Positions 14,656 through 23,070 of a stretch of 25,809 bases of DNA are shown here, piece after piece. Within the stretch, counting starts at the first letter, position 1. Each line of letters begins with the position of its first letter. The notes beneath the pieces are model-generated. The model did no database searches and was not told the origin of the DNA. It saw nothing but the letters and a program-made list of their open reading frames with translations. The position numbers and the translations under genes were made by a program. The DNA comes from an uncultured Clostridia bacterium (GTDB lineage Bacteria > Bacillota > Clostridia > Oscillospirales > Ruminococcaceae): assembly GCA_947072265.1 (NCBI GenBank), contig CAMTHN010000003.1, forward strand, positions 1 to 25,809, given 5' to 3'.

Positions 14656-15369
14656 ATGGGTCAAAAGGTGAATGCACATGGTTTTAGGGTCGGTGTAATA
14701 AAAAACTGGGATTCTAGATGGTTTGCAGATAAAAAAACTTTCGGTGATACACTTGTAGAAGATTATAATATTAGAAAGTTTCTAAAGAAAAGTTTATATT
14801 CTGCTGGTATACCAAGAATAGAAATTGAAAGAGACTCTGTAAAAATCAGAATTCATATTCATTGCTCAAAACCTGGTATAGTTATCGGAAAAGGTGGATC
14901 TGAAATTGAAAAATTAAGATTAAAACTTTCTAAGATGACAAATAAGCCAGTTGTTGTAAACATTATAGAAGTTAAACAGCCAGATCTTAACGCACAATTA
15001 GTTTCTGAAAATATTGCAGCACAGCTTGAAAGAAGAATTTCTTTTAGAAGAGCTATGAAACAATCAATAGGAAGAACAATGAAGCTTGGTGCAAAGGGCA
15101 TTAAAACTAGAGTTTCTGGTAGATTAGGTGGAGCAGAAATTGCTCGAGATGAAAGCTATCATGAAGGAACTATACCACTACAAACTATAAGAGCTGATAT
15201 AGATTATGGATTTGCAGAAGCTAATACAACATATGGAAAATTAGGCGTAAAAACATGGATCTATAAAGGTGAAATTTTAAAAAGCCAATTTAAAAAAGAC
15301 AAAGAAGAAAATCATACACAACAACAAGACAGAAGAAGAACACCTCGTAGAGAAGGGGGTAACAGATAA
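14656..15369 (+). CDS. rpsC: 30S ribosomal protein S3
   Basis: S3 forms part of the mRNA entry channel and its helicase activity. The 237-residue protein has MGQKVNAHGFRVGVIKNWDSRW, the KH motif GIVIGKGGSEIE and the C-terminal domain with GRLGGAEIARDE. The C terminus is a low-complexity tail rich in Gln, Arg and Glu (about 215-237), longer than the minimal form. The stop overlaps the rplP ATG by one base. Confidence 0.97.
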   Translation: MGQKVNAHGFRVGVIKNWDSRWFADKKTFGDTLVEDYNIRKFLKKSLYSAGIPRIEIERDSVKIRIHIHCSKPGIVIGKGGSEIEKLRLKLSKMTNKPVVVNIIEVKQPDLNAQLVSENIAAQLERRISFRRAMKQSIGRTMKLGAKGIKTRVSGRLGGAEIARDESYHEGTIPLQTIRADIDYGFAEANTTYGKLGVKTWIYKGEILKSQFKKDKEENHTQQQDRRRTPRREGGNR

Positions 15370-15788
15370 TGTTATTACCTAAAAGAGTTAAATATCGTAA
15401 AGTTCATAGAGGTAGATTAAAAGGAAAAGCGACAAGAGGAGCAAAAATCACTTATGGAGAATATGGTATTCAAGCAATGGAGCCAGCTTGGATTACATCA
15501 AATCAAATAGAAGCTGCTCGTATTGCTATGACACGTTATATAAAACGTGGTGGTCAAGTTTGGATAAAAATTTTTCCAGATAAACCTATTACAGAAAAAC
15601 CTGCAGAAACTAGAATGGGATCTGGAAAAGGATCACCGGAATATTGGGTAGCTGTTGTTAAGCCGAATAGAATAATGTTTGAAATTGCAGGAGTTACTGA
15701 AGAGATTGCAAGAGAAGCAGTAAGACTTGCTGTCCATAAATTGCCAATTAAATGCAAATTTGTCAGCAAAGAAGATCAATTGAAATAA
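15369..15788 (+). CDS. rplP: 50S ribosomal protein L16
   Basis: L16 helps place the aminoacyl-tRNA at the A site. The 139 residues include MLLPKRVKYRKVHRGR, EPAWITSNQIEAARIAMTR and TRMGSGKGSPEYWVAVV. The ATG overlaps the rpsC stop (TAATG), and the ribosome binding site GAAGGGGG lies in the end of rpsC, so translation is probably coupled. Confidence 0.97.
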   Translation: MLLPKRVKYRKVHRGRLKGKATRGAKITYGEYGIQAMEPAWITSNQIEAARIAMTRYIKRGGQVWIKIFPDKPITEKPAETRMGSGKGSPEYWVAVVKPNRIMFEIAGVTEEIAREAVRLAVHKLPIKCKFVSKEDQLK

Positions 15789-15838
15789 TATAAAATTAAA
15801 TAAGAGCAAGATAAAAAAGAACAGGGTGGTGAGGGTTA

Positions 15839-16042
15839 ATGAAAGCTTTTGAGGTTAGAGAATTGTCTTCAAATGAATTGATGGAAAAGTTGGGAGATCT
15901 CAAAGCAGAACTTTTCAACCTTCGTTTTCAACTAGCTGTTAATCAACTTGAAAACACTAATAGACTTAGTGATGTAAAGAAAGATATAGCAAGAGTAAAA
16001 ACGATTATAAGAGAAAAACAAAGCAAAGAAAATTTACAATAA
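15839..16042 (+). CDS. rpmC: 50S ribosomal protein L29
   Basis: L29 is a small helical-hairpin protein next to L23 at the tunnel exit and part of the SRP/trigger factor docking area. The 67 residues include the family core LKAELFNLRFQLAVNQLENT and KKDIARVKTIIREK. GGTGGTGAGG precedes ATG 15839. The 50-base gap after rplP is AT-rich and otherwise plain. Confidence 0.95.
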   Translation: MKAFEVRELSSNELMEKLGDLKAELFNLRFQLAVNQLENTNRLSDVKKDIARVKTIIREKQSKENLQ

Positions 16043-16064
16043 GTTGTAAAGGAGGATTTCGTAT

Positions 16065-16322
16065 ATGGACGCTAGAAAACTTAGAAAAACTAGAACAGGA
16101 AAAGTTATTAGCGATAAAATGGATAAAACAATAGTTGTTTCTATTCAAAGAAGTGTTAAGCATCCACTTTACAAAAAAATACTTAAAAGAACTGAAAAGT
16201 TGAAAGTGCATGATGAAAACAACATTTGTGGTGTTGGAGACCGTGTAGAAATAATGGAAACTCGTCCTCTTTCTAAGGGTAAAAGATGGAGATTGATTCA
16301 AATAGTAGAAAAAGCTAAGTAA
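16065..16322 (+). CDS. rpsQ: 30S ribosomal protein S17
   Basis: S17 is an OB-fold primary binder of 16S rRNA in the 30S body. The 85-residue protein has RKTRTGKVISDKMDKTIVV and GDRVEIMETRPLSKGKRWRL. AAGGAGG lies before ATG 16065. It keeps the conserved rpmC-rpsQ-rplN order. Confidence 0.96.
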   Translation: MDARKLRKTRTGKVISDKMDKTIVVSIQRSVKHPLYKKILKRTEKLKVHDENNICGVGDRVEIMETRPLSKGKRWRLIQIVEKAK

Positions 16323-16353
16323 TCATTAGAAGAGTCGAGAGGAGGAACAAGCC

Positions 16354-16722
16354 ATGATACAAATGCAAACCTATTTAAAAGTTGCGGATAATAGCGGAGC
16401 TAAAGAGATAATGTGTATTAGAGTTTTAGGCGGAACAAGAAAAAGATATGCAAAAATCGGAGATGTTATAGTGGCATCTGTTAAAAAAGCAACACCAGGT
16501 GGAGCAGTTAAAAAAGGTGATGTGATAAAAGCTGTAGTTGTTCGTACTGTAAAAGGTCTTGGAAGAGATGACGGAACATATATAAGATTTGATGAAAATG
16601 CAGCTGTTATAATAAAAGATGATAAAAACCCAAGGGGTACACGTATATTCGGACCTGTTGCAAGAGAGTTACGCGAAAAATCTTATACTAAGATTTTATC
16701 TCTTGCGCCAGAAGTTCTTTGA
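16354..16722 (+). CDS. rplN: 50S ribosomal protein L14
   Basis: L14 lies at the subunit interface and forms bridges to 16S rRNA. The 122-residue length is exact for the family. It begins MIQMQTYLKVADNSGAKE and has GDVIVASVKKATPGG, DENAAVIIKDDKNPRGTR and IFGPVARELR. GAGGAGG precedes ATG 16354. Confidence 0.97.
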   Translation: MIQMQTYLKVADNSGAKEIMCIRVLGGTRKRYAKIGDVIVASVKKATPGGAVKKGDVIKAVVVRTVKGLGRDDGTYIRFDENAAVIIKDDKNPRGTRIFGPVARELREKSYTKILSLAPEVL

Positions 16723-16739
16723 TTGGAGGTGCAATTTAA

Positions 16740-17066
16740 ATGAATAAGAAGTTGCACGTAAAAACTGGTGATACTGTAAAGATCATCAGCGGGAAAGACA
16801 AGGGTAAACAAGGGAAAATTTTACAAGTTAGTATAAAAGAGAGCAAAGTTATTGTAGAAAACGCAAATTTTGTAACTAAACATGTTAAACCTAAGAAAAT
16901 GGGAGAACAAGGTGGAATAGTTAAAGCAGAAGCGGCTCTATATGCTTGTAAAGTTATGCTTGTTTGTCCAAAATGTAAAAAAGCAACAAGACTTGGTCAT
17001 AAAATAGATAAAAATGGAAGCAAAACAAGAATATGCAAACATAAAGGTTGCGAAGAAACTTTCTAA
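16740..17066 (+). CDS. rplX: 50S ribosomal protein L24 with Cys-rich C terminus
   Basis: L24 starts 50S assembly. The 108-residue protein has the KOW motif (GDTVKIISGKDKGKQGKI, 10-27) and a C-terminal cysteine pattern: Cys76-X2-Cys79 and Cys99-X4-Cys104. Many cysteine-bearing L24 proteins end in CKKCG, with only two residues between the last cysteines; here the segment is CKHKGC, which adds His101 as another possible metal ligand. B. subtilis L24 lacks these cysteines. GGAGGTG precedes ATG 16740. Confidence 0.95.
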   Translation: MNKKLHVKTGDTVKIISGKDKGKQGKILQVSIKESKVIVENANFVTKHVKPKKMGEQGGIVKAEAALYACKVMLVCPKCKKATRLGHKIDKNGSKTRICKHKGCEETF

Positions 17067-17082
17067 GTAAGGAGGAAAAAAC

Positions 17083-17622
17083 ATGGCAAGGTTAAAAGAA
17101 AAGTATAAAGCAGATATTATGCCATCTATGATGAAAAAATTTGGATATAAAAGTGTCATGCAAATTCCAAAGCTTGAGAAAGTTGTAATTAATGTTGGAT
17201 GTGGAGAAGCGAGAGACAACACAAAGGTTATTGACGCTATCATATCTGATTTAGGTATTATAACTGGACAAAAAGCAATTACATGTAATGCTAAAAAATC
17301 TGTTGCTAATTTTAAATTAAGAGAAGGCATGAGAATAGGTGTAAAGGTTACACTTCGTTCTAAAAACATGTATGAGTTTGTAGATAGGCTTTTTAATGTA
17401 GCTTTACCTAGAGTTAGAGATTTTCGAGGAATAAATGGAAATTCTTTTGACGGAAGAGGAAATTACAATATGGGAATAAAAGAACAACTAATATTCCCAG
17501 AAATAGAATATGATAAAATAGATGCAATTCGCGGAATGGACATAGCATTTATAACAACAGCTAATACTGACGAAGAGGCACAAGAGTTATTAACTCTACT
17601 TGGTGCACCTTTTAATAAATAG
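17083..17622 (+). CDS. rplE: 50S ribosomal protein L5
   Basis: L5 binds 5S rRNA and contacts the P-site tRNA. The 179-residue protein has MARLKEKYKADIMP, ITGQKAITCNAKKSVANFKL, FRGINGNSFDGRGNYNMGI and EQLIFPEIEYDKI, all conserved family regions. AAGGAGG lies before ATG 17083. It leads into the zinc-type S14. Confidence 0.97.
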   Translation: MARLKEKYKADIMPSMMKKFGYKSVMQIPKLEKVVINVGCGEARDNTKVIDAIISDLGIITGQKAITCNAKKSVANFKLREGMRIGVKVTLRSKNMYEFVDRLFNVALPRVRDFRGINGNSFDGRGNYNMGIKEQLIFPEIEYDKIDAIRGMDIAFITTANTDEEAQELLTLLGAPFNK

Positions 17623-17636
17623 GGGGGAATTTTAAA

Positions 17637-17822
17637 ATGGCTAAAAAGTCTATGATAGCAAAACAAAAAAGGACGCCTAAGTTTTCCACCCGTGCATATA
17701 ATAGATGCAAAATATGCGGAAGACCACATGCATATTTAAGAAAATTTGGTGTATGTCGTATTTGCTTTAGAGAATTGGCTTATAAGGGTCAAATTCCGGG
17801 CGTTAGGAAAGCTAGTTGGTAA
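17637..17822 (+). CDS. rpsZ: 30S ribosomal protein S14, zinc-binding type
   Basis: S14 belongs to the 30S head. The 61-residue short form has two CXXC pairs, Cys24/Cys27 and Cys40/Cys43, which bind zinc, as in type Z (C+) S14. The C-terminal GQIPGVRKASW is the family signature. A longer zinc-free S14 often exists elsewhere in such genomes for zinc starvation; none is in this window. AGGGGGG precedes the ATG. Confidence 0.96.
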   Translation: MAKKSMIAKQKRTPKFSTRAYNRCKICGRPHAYLRKFGVCRICFRELAYKGQIPGVRKASW

Positions 17823-17849
17823 TAAGCACAAGCAAAGGAGGTTGACTGT

Positions 17850-18248
17850 ATGCAAATCACCGATAAAGTAGCGGATTTGTTAACAAGGATTAGAAATGCA
17901 AATGCAGCAAAGCATGAAACTGTGGATATCCCAGCATCTAAGCTTAAAAAAGCGATTTTGCAAATCCTTGTTGATGAGGGTTATATAAAAAGTTTTCAAA
18001 TGATAGAAGATAACAAACAAGGTATACTTAAAGCAACTTTAAAATATGGAACAAATAAATCAAAAGTTATAAATGGTTTAAGAAGGGTTTCAAAACCTGG
18101 TTTACGTATTTATACAACTTGCGAAAAAATGCCAAAAGTTTTAAGAAATTTAGGTATAGCAGTTGTGTCCACATCTAAAGGAATAATGACAAATAAAAGA
18201 GCTAGAAGAGAAAATCTTGGTGGTGAAGTTCTAGCGTTTATTTGGTAA
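17850..18248 (+). CDS. rpsH: 30S ribosomal protein S8
   Basis: S8 binds the central domain of 16S rRNA and, in E. coli, represses the spc operon by binding the rplE mRNA region. The 132 residues include MQITDKVADLLTRIRNANAA, GLRRVSKPGLRIY and the C-terminal STSKGIMTNKRARRENLGGE. AAGGAGG is before ATG 17850. No obvious S8-type target was identified in the upstream gaps. Confidence 0.97.
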   Translation: MQITDKVADLLTRIRNANAAKHETVDIPASKLKKAILQILVDEGYIKSFQMIEDNKQGILKATLKYGTNKSKVINGLRRVSKPGLRIYTTCEKMPKVLRNLGIAVVSTSKGIMTNKRARRENLGGEVLAFIW

Positions 18249-18267
18249 ATAAGGGGGAAAACGTCGT

Positions 18268-18816
18268 ATGTCACGTATTGGAAGAATGCCAATCGATGTT
18301 CCCTCTGGCGTAACAGTTAAACTTGTTGGTAGAGATCTTACTGTTACAGGACCAAAGGGAACTCTTGAAAGAGAAATAGTAAAAGATATTAAAGTTGAAA
18401 TTGAGGGAACAGTAATAACTGTTACTCGACCTAGCGATAAGAAAAATCATAGATCTTTACATGGTCTTACAAGAACTCTTATAGCAAATATGGTAGAGGG
18501 AGTTTTAAAAGGATTTACAAAAGAACTTGAAATACAAGGTGTTGGATATCGTGCTGCAAAACAAGGAAAAGACTTGATATTGACAGTTGGATATTCTCAT
18601 CTAGTGTCTATGCCCGAAATCGAGGGAATAAGCATAGAAGTTCCAGCTCCTAATAAAATTATAATATCTGGACCAGATAAACAAAAAGTTGGACAATTTG
18701 CAGCTGAAGTTAGAGAAAAAAGACCACCGGAACCTTATAAAGGTAAAGGGATTAGGTATTTAGGCGAAGTTGTTAAACGTAAAGAAGGAAAAGCTGGTAA
18801 GGGCGGTAAGAAGTAG
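18268..18816 (+). CDS. rplF: 50S ribosomal protein L6
   Basis: L6 lies near the GTPase-associated centre. The 182-residue protein opens MSRIGRMPIDVPSGV, has the duplicated L6 fold (HRSLHGLTRTLIANM and GVGYRAAKQG) and ends with RPPEPYKGKGIRY, then a Lys/Gly tail. AGGGGGA precedes ATG 18268. Nothing abnormal is seen. Confidence 0.97.
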   Translation: MSRIGRMPIDVPSGVTVKLVGRDLTVTGPKGTLEREIVKDIKVEIEGTVITVTRPSDKKNHRSLHGLTRTLIANMVEGVLKGFTKELEIQGVGYRAAKQGKDLILTVGYSHLVSMPEIEGISIEVPAPNKIIISGPDKQKVGQFAAEVREKRPPEPYKGKGIRYLGEVVKRKEGKAGKGGKK

Positions 18817-18833
18817 TAAAGGGGTGAAATAAT

Positions 18834-19193
18834 ATGGTGAAACAACTTAATAAAAATAAATCTCGTTTGAAAAGACACCGTAGAGTTCGCGGAAAAATTT
18901 CTGGAACAGCAGAAAGACCTCGTCTTAATGTATTTCGTTCTAGTAAACATATATACGCACAACTTATTGACGATGTAAATGGAATCACACTTGTATCTGC
19001 TTCTACAGTCGAAAAAGAATTTACTGAAAATGGTGGAAACAAAGAATCAGCAAGACTTATAGGAAAAACTATAGCAAAAAGAGCTATAGAAAAAAACTAT
19101 AAAGAAGTTGTTTTTGACCGTGGAGGTTATGTGTATCATGGACGCATCTCGGAGCTTGCAGAAGGCGCTAGAGAATGTGGACTTAAGTTCTAA
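18834..19193 (+). CDS. rplR: 50S ribosomal protein L18
   Basis: L18 brings 5S rRNA into the central protuberance with L5. The 119 residues carry a basic N terminus (RLKRHRRVRGKISGTAERPR), FRSSKHIYAQLIDD and the end FDRGGYVYHGRISELAEGAR. The ribosome binding site AGGGGTG lies before ATG 18834. Confidence 0.97.
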   Translation: MVKQLNKNKSRLKRHRRVRGKISGTAERPRLNVFRSSKHIYAQLIDDVNGITLVSASTVEKEFTENGGNKESARLIGKTIAKRAIEKNYKEVVFDRGGYVYHGRISELAEGARECGLKF

Positions 19194-19209
19194 ATAGGGA
19201 GGTGTACTT

Positions 19210-19710
19210 TTGGCTATAATAGATAGTTCAACACTGGATTTAAAAGAAAAAGTAGTTTCTATAAATCGTGTTTCTAAAACTGTAAAAGGTGGACGTATAT
19301 TTAAATTTGCAGCACTAGTTGTTGTAGGTGACGGAAATGGAACAGTTGGGTTTGGAATTGGAAAATCAGGAGAGGTTCCAGATGCCATTAGAAAAGGAAT
19401 AGAAGATGCTAAAAAGAATTTAGTTAAAATTTCAACTAAAGCTACAACTATTCCACATGAAATAGTTGGAAAATTTGGAGCAGGAAGAGTTTTAATGAAA
19501 CCCGCTCCAGAAGGAACAGGGGTTATCGCTGGAGGACCTGTTCGTGCTGTAATAGAAGTTTCAGGAATTAAGGATATTAGAACAAAAGCATTACGTTCTA
19601 ACAATCCTTGTAATGTAATAAGAGCAACTATACAGGGTTTATCTTCTTTAAGAAGTTTAGAGCAAGTTGCTGCAATTAGAGGAAAATCTATAAAAGAAAT
19701 TTTGAATTAA
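19210..19710 (+). CDS. rpsE: 30S ribosomal protein S5
   Basis: S5 takes part in the mRNA entry channel and decoding accuracy. The 166-residue protein has the family motifs RVSKTVKGGRIFKFAALVV, GKSGEVPDAIRKG and APEGTGVIAGGPVRAV. The start is TTG 19210, with GGGAGGTG (19197-19204) 5 bases upstream. No change is evident in the loop region linked to spectinomycin resistance (VSKTVKGGR). Confidence 0.96.
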   Translation: MAIIDSSTLDLKEKVVSINRVSKTVKGGRIFKFAALVVVGDGNGTVGFGIGKSGEVPDAIRKGIEDAKKNLVKISTKATTIPHEIVGKFGAGRVLMKPAPEGTGVIAGGPVRAVIEVSGIKDIRTKALRSNNPCNVIRATIQGLSSLRSLEQVAAIRGKSIKEILN

Positions 19711-19724
19711 AGGGGGCGTGAATA

Positions 19725-19904
19725 ATGGCAACCTTAAAAATTAAGCTTATAAAAAGTTTGATTGGATCTAAAAAAAATCAAATTCTAACAGCGAAATCAT
19801 TAGGTTTAAAAACAATTGGAGATGTAGTTGAACAACCAGAGAACGAAGCTACAAAAGGAAAAGTATTTAAAATTTCACACCTCATAGAGGTAATAAGCAA
19901 GTAA
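19725..19904 (+). CDS. rpmD: 50S ribosomal protein L30
   Basis: L30 is a small 50S surface protein of the central protuberance side. I read 59 codons from ATG 19725 to the TAA at 19902-19904: MATLKIKLIKSLIGSKKNQ, then the family SLGLKTIGDVVEQPEN and SHLIEVIS. AGGGGGCG lies about 6 bases upstream. It fills the expected place between rpsE and rplO. Confidence 0.95.
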   Translation: MATLKIKLIKSLIGSKKNQILTAKSLGLKTIGDVVEQPENEATKGKVFKISHLIEVISK

Positions 19905-19919
19905 GGAGGTGCGACTTTA

Positions 19920-20363
19920 ATGAAGTTACATGAATTATATCCTGCTCAAGGGTCTACAAAAAAGGTTAAGAGAATAGGTAGAGGGGCTGGTTCTGGAACA
20001 GGTAAAACTTCTGGAAAAGGGCATAAAGGACAAAATGCTCGTTCTGGAGGTGGAGTTCGTCCAGGTTTTGAAGGCGGACAAATGCCGTTACACAGAAGAG
20101 TTCCTAAAAGAGGTTTCGTAAATATATTTGCTAAACATTTTGCTACAATAAATTTAGCGGATTTACAAAATAAGTTTCATGAAGGCGATATAGTTGACGA
20201 ACATGCAATTATCAGTTCAGGTTTGATAAAAAAAAGATTAGACGGAATAAAAGTTTTAGGAAATGGAGAAGTTTCCAAAAAACTGACGGTAAAAGTTACG
20301 TCTTTCTCAAAGTCAGCTAAAGACAAAATAGAACAGGTTGGTGGAAAGGCAGAGGTGATCTAG
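19920..20363 (+). CDS. rplO: 50S ribosomal protein L15
   Basis: L15 acts in late 50S assembly. The 147-residue protein begins MKLHELYPAQGSTKKVKRIG and has the Gly-rich RNA-binding stretch RGAGSGTGKTSGKGHKGQ, PGFEGGQMPLHRRVPKRGF and a basic C-terminal domain. AAGGAGGTG is before ATG 19920. Its 3' end holds the AGAGGTGAT ribosome binding site for secY, one base apart. Confidence 0.97.
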   Translation: MKLHELYPAQGSTKKVKRIGRGAGSGTGKTSGKGHKGQNARSGGGVRPGFEGGQMPLHRRVPKRGFVNIFAKHFATINLADLQNKFHEGDIVDEHAIISSGLIKKRLDGIKVLGNGEVSKKLTVKVTSFSKSAKDKIEQVGGKAEVI

Positions 20364-20364
20364 A

Positions 20365-21660
20365 TTGATTGCTACTTTCAAAAATGCATTTAAAGTTAAA
20401 GATTTGAGAGTCAAAATCTTCTTTACAATTCTTATCATTATAATATTTAGAATTGGATCTGCGATACCGGTCCCGTTTTTAGATACATCTGTTTTACAAG
20501 GTATGACTGGTGGAGCTGATGCAACATTTTTTGACTATTTAAATGTATTGACAGGTGGAGGTTTTGCTAGTGCAACACTATTCGCTATGTCAATCACCCC
20601 ATATATTAACGCTTCAATTATAATTCAGTTGTTAACCGTTGCTATTCCTGCCCTTGAAAGATTAAGTAAAGAGGGTATGGAAGGTAGAAAAAAACTAAAT
20701 AAAATAACAAAATATTTTACTGTTATTCTTGGGTTTATACAAGCTGTAGCATATTTCTTGCTTTTAAAAAGCCAAGGTGCGGTTATATCAGATTATACTA
20801 GTGGTTTTGTTGGTATATGGACAGCTTTAGTAATAATTATTACCTTTACAGCAGGAACGGCTTTGGTTATGTGGTTAGGTGAAGAAATAAATGCTAAAGG
20901 AATAGGAAATGGAATATCTATTATTCTTTTTGCGGGGATAATTTCTAGGGCTCCACAGGCTGTAACGCTTCTTTATAATTATTTAAAAACAGGGGAAACT
21001 AAATATTATTTTTTAGTTCCAATCGTAGTGGTTATTTTCTTACTGATGATTATGTTCATAGTTATTATGACAAATGCTGAAAGAAAAATCCCTGTTCAAT
21101 ATGCAAAACGAGTTGTTGGTAGAAAGATGTATGGTGGACAATCTAGTCATATTCCAGTTAAAGTTAATATGAGTGGAGTTATGCCGATTATATTCGCAAG
21201 TTCATTGATATCTATTCCAACTACTATTGCTGCATTTTTTCCACCTACAGAAGGAACGTTTTGGGAAAATTTTTTATTATGGTTTAGATATGATAATTGG
21301 CCTTATGCTATAATATATTTTTTCCTTATCATAGCTTTTAATTATTTTTATGTTTCTATACAATATAATCCAATAGAAATTTCTAACAATTTAAGAAAAA
21401 ATAATGGAGGAATTCCAGGGCTTCGTCCAGGAAAACCAACATCTGATTTTATAGGAAAAATTATAGGGAAAATAACATTAATAGGTGCTATATTCCTTGC
21501 GATAATAGCTATATTTCCAATACTTTTTGGACAATTTAGTGGAATGAATATCGCACTAGGAGGAACATCAATACTTATTATTGTAGGGGTTGCTTTAGAA
21601 ACAGGTAGACAATTAGAATCACAAATGATGATGAGACACCATAAAGGATTTTTAGAATAA
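20365..21660 (+). CDS. secY: Preprotein translocase subunit SecY
   Basis: SecY is the protein-conducting channel of the cytoplasmic membrane; it works with SecE and with SecA or the ribosome. The 431-residue protein fits the ten-helix fold: the first membrane segment (about 16-34) precedes the plug region, and the sequence contains SITPYINASIIIQLL, GNGISIILFAGII, the cytoplasmic loop AERKIPVQYAKRVVG and GLRPGKPT. The start is TTG 20365, one base after the rplO stop, with AGGTGAT (20353-20359) upstream. It is cotranscribed with the ribosomal proteins, as in most bacteria. Confidence 0.97.
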   Translation: MIATFKNAFKVKDLRVKIFFTILIIIIFRIGSAIPVPFLDTSVLQGMTGGADATFFDYLNVLTGGGFASATLFAMSITPYINASIIIQLLTVAIPALERLSKEGMEGRKKLNKITKYFTVILGFIQAVAYFLLLKSQGAVISDYTSGFVGIWTALVIIITFTAGTALVMWLGEEINAKGIGNGISIILFAGIISRAPQAVTLLYNYLKTGETKYYFLVPIVVVIFLLMIMFIVIMTNAERKIPVQYAKRVVGRKMYGGQSSHIPVKVNMSGVMPIIFASSLISIPTTIAAFFPPTEGTFWENFLLWFRYDNWPYAIIYFFLIIAFNYFYVSIQYNPIEISNNLRKNNGGIPGLRPGKPTSDFIGKIIGKITLIGAIFLAIIAIFPILFGQFSGMNIALGGTSILIIVGVALETGRQLESQMMMRHHKGFLE

Positions 21661-21680
21661 TTGTGTTTTAAAGGTGAAAT

Positions 21681-22319
21681 ATGAATTTAATATTTTTGGG
21701 TGCTCCAGGAGCAGGAAAAGGAACACAAGCAGAATTTATATCTGATTATCTGAATATACCGACTATTTCTACGGGAAATATAATACGTGAAGCTCTTAAA
21801 TCTGGAACTGAGGTTGGTCTAAAGGCAAAAAGTTATATAGACAAAGGTCTATTAGTTCCAGATGAAGTTGTAATTAATATTATTAAATCTAGATTAGTAA
21901 AATCTGATTGTAGTAAAGGTTTTATACTTGATGGATTTCCAAGAACAGTTCCTCAAGCAGAAGCTTTGAAAGAAATGGAAATTTTAATAGATAAGGTTAT
22001 AGATATAGATGTAGAGGATATAGAAGTTGAAAAAAGGCTTTCTGGTAGAAGAGTTTGTTCATCTTGCGGTTCTTCATATCATATAGTGTATAAATCTTCT
22101 AAAATAGAAGGTTGTTGTGATAGATGTAATGGAGAAATTATTCAAAGAAAAGATGATAAACCCGAAACTATAAAAGAAAGACTAAAAGTTTATCATAGTC
22201 AAACTGCTCCTTTAAAAGATTATTATAAAAATCAAAATAAACTTTTTATAATTTCTGGAAAAGGCAAAGTTGATGAAATAACTAAGCTTACTATTGAAGC
22301 TATTGAAAGAAAAGTTTAG
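21681..22319 (+). CDS. adk: Adenylate kinase with zinc-type lid
   Basis: Adk interconverts ATP + AMP and 2 ADP. The 212-residue long form has the P-loop GAPGAGKGTQ (7-16), the AMP site STGNIIREAL, LDGFPRT (83-89) and a LID domain with Cys126, Cys129, Cys146 and Cys149 in the zinc-binding arrangement of Gram-positive enzymes. AAAGGTG precedes ATG 21681. The operon position secY-adk-map is standard for Firmicutes. Confidence 0.97.
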   Translation: MNLIFLGAPGAGKGTQAEFISDYLNIPTISTGNIIREALKSGTEVGLKAKSYIDKGLLVPDEVVINIIKSRLVKSDCSKGFILDGFPRTVPQAEALKEMEILIDKVIDIDVEDIEVEKRLSGRRVCSSCGSSYHIVYKSSKIEGCCDRCNGEIIQRKDDKPETIKERLKVYHSQTAPLKDYYKNQNKLFIISGKGKVDEITKLTIEAIERKV

Positions 22320-22322
22320 TAT

Positions 22323-23069
22323 ATGATAACTGTAAAAACTAAAAAAGAAATACAACGTATGTCTAAAGCCTGTGAAATAGCAGCGTTGGCATTAAAAACA
22401 GCAGGAGAACATTGCAAGGTCGGAATAACAACTTTAGAGTTAGACAATATTATAAATAAGTTGATTGTTTCTACAGGGGCCAAACCATCTTTTTTAGGGT
22501 ATGGTGGATTTCCTGCAAGTGCTTGTATTTCTATAAACGACGAAGTTATACACGGTATTCCGTCTAAAAGAAAATTAATTTCTGGAGATATTGTTGGTGT
22601 AGATGTTGGTGCTTATTATGATGATTTTCATGGAGATAATGCATATACATTTTCTGTAGGAGAGATTGATTTTGAAGTGGATAAGCTTTTAGATGTTACA
22701 AAAAAAAGTTTATCTGAAGGGATAAAAATGGCAGTTATTGGAAATAGAATAGGTGATATTTCTAATGCTATACAGATATGTGTAGAAAAAAATGGGTTTA
22801 CTATTGTTGAGGAGTATGTAGGTCATGGAATAGGAAAAAAACTTCATGAAATGCCACAAATCCCCAATTTTGGATTATCTGGAAAAGGACCTAGATTAAT
22901 AGAGGGTATGACTATTGCTATAGAGCCGATGGTTAATATAGGATCTAGAATAGTTAAAGTTGATAAAGATAATTGGACTGTTCGTACATCTGATGGAAAA
23001 TTTTCTGCTCATTTTGAAAATACCATAGCAATCACCAAAGATGGACCAGTTATATTAACTAAGGTGTAA
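22323..23069 (+). CDS. map: Methionine aminopeptidase, type I
   Basis: Map removes the N-terminal Met from nascent proteins. The 248 residues hold all five metal ligands: Asp94, Asp105, His168, Glu201 and Glu232, plus His79 in HGIP. It lacks a zinc-finger N terminus and an SH3-like extension. The ATG is three bases after the adk stop with only a weak GAAAG upstream, so translation probably depends on ribosomes arriving from adk. Confidence 0.97.
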   Translation: MITVKTKKEIQRMSKACEIAALALKTAGEHCKVGITTLELDNIINKLIVSTGAKPSFLGYGGFPASACISINDEVIHGIPSKRKLISGDIVGVDVGAYYDDFHGDNAYTFSVGEIDFEVDKLLDVTKKSLSEGIKMAVIGNRIGDISNAIQICVEKNGFTIVEEYVGHGIGKKLHEMPQIPNFGLSGKGPRLIEGMTIAIEPMVNIGSRIVKVDKDNWTVRTSDGKFSAHFENTIAITKDGPVILTKV

Positions 23070-23070
23070 T

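Noticed and set aside
16938..17369. Minus-strand open frame of 143 codons
   Set aside because: It is antisense to rplX and rplE; hydrophobic only because of the AT-rich complement.
19047..19604. Minus-strand open frame of 185 codons
   Set aside because: It is antisense to rplR and rpsE; no family resemblance, and both real genes are clear there.
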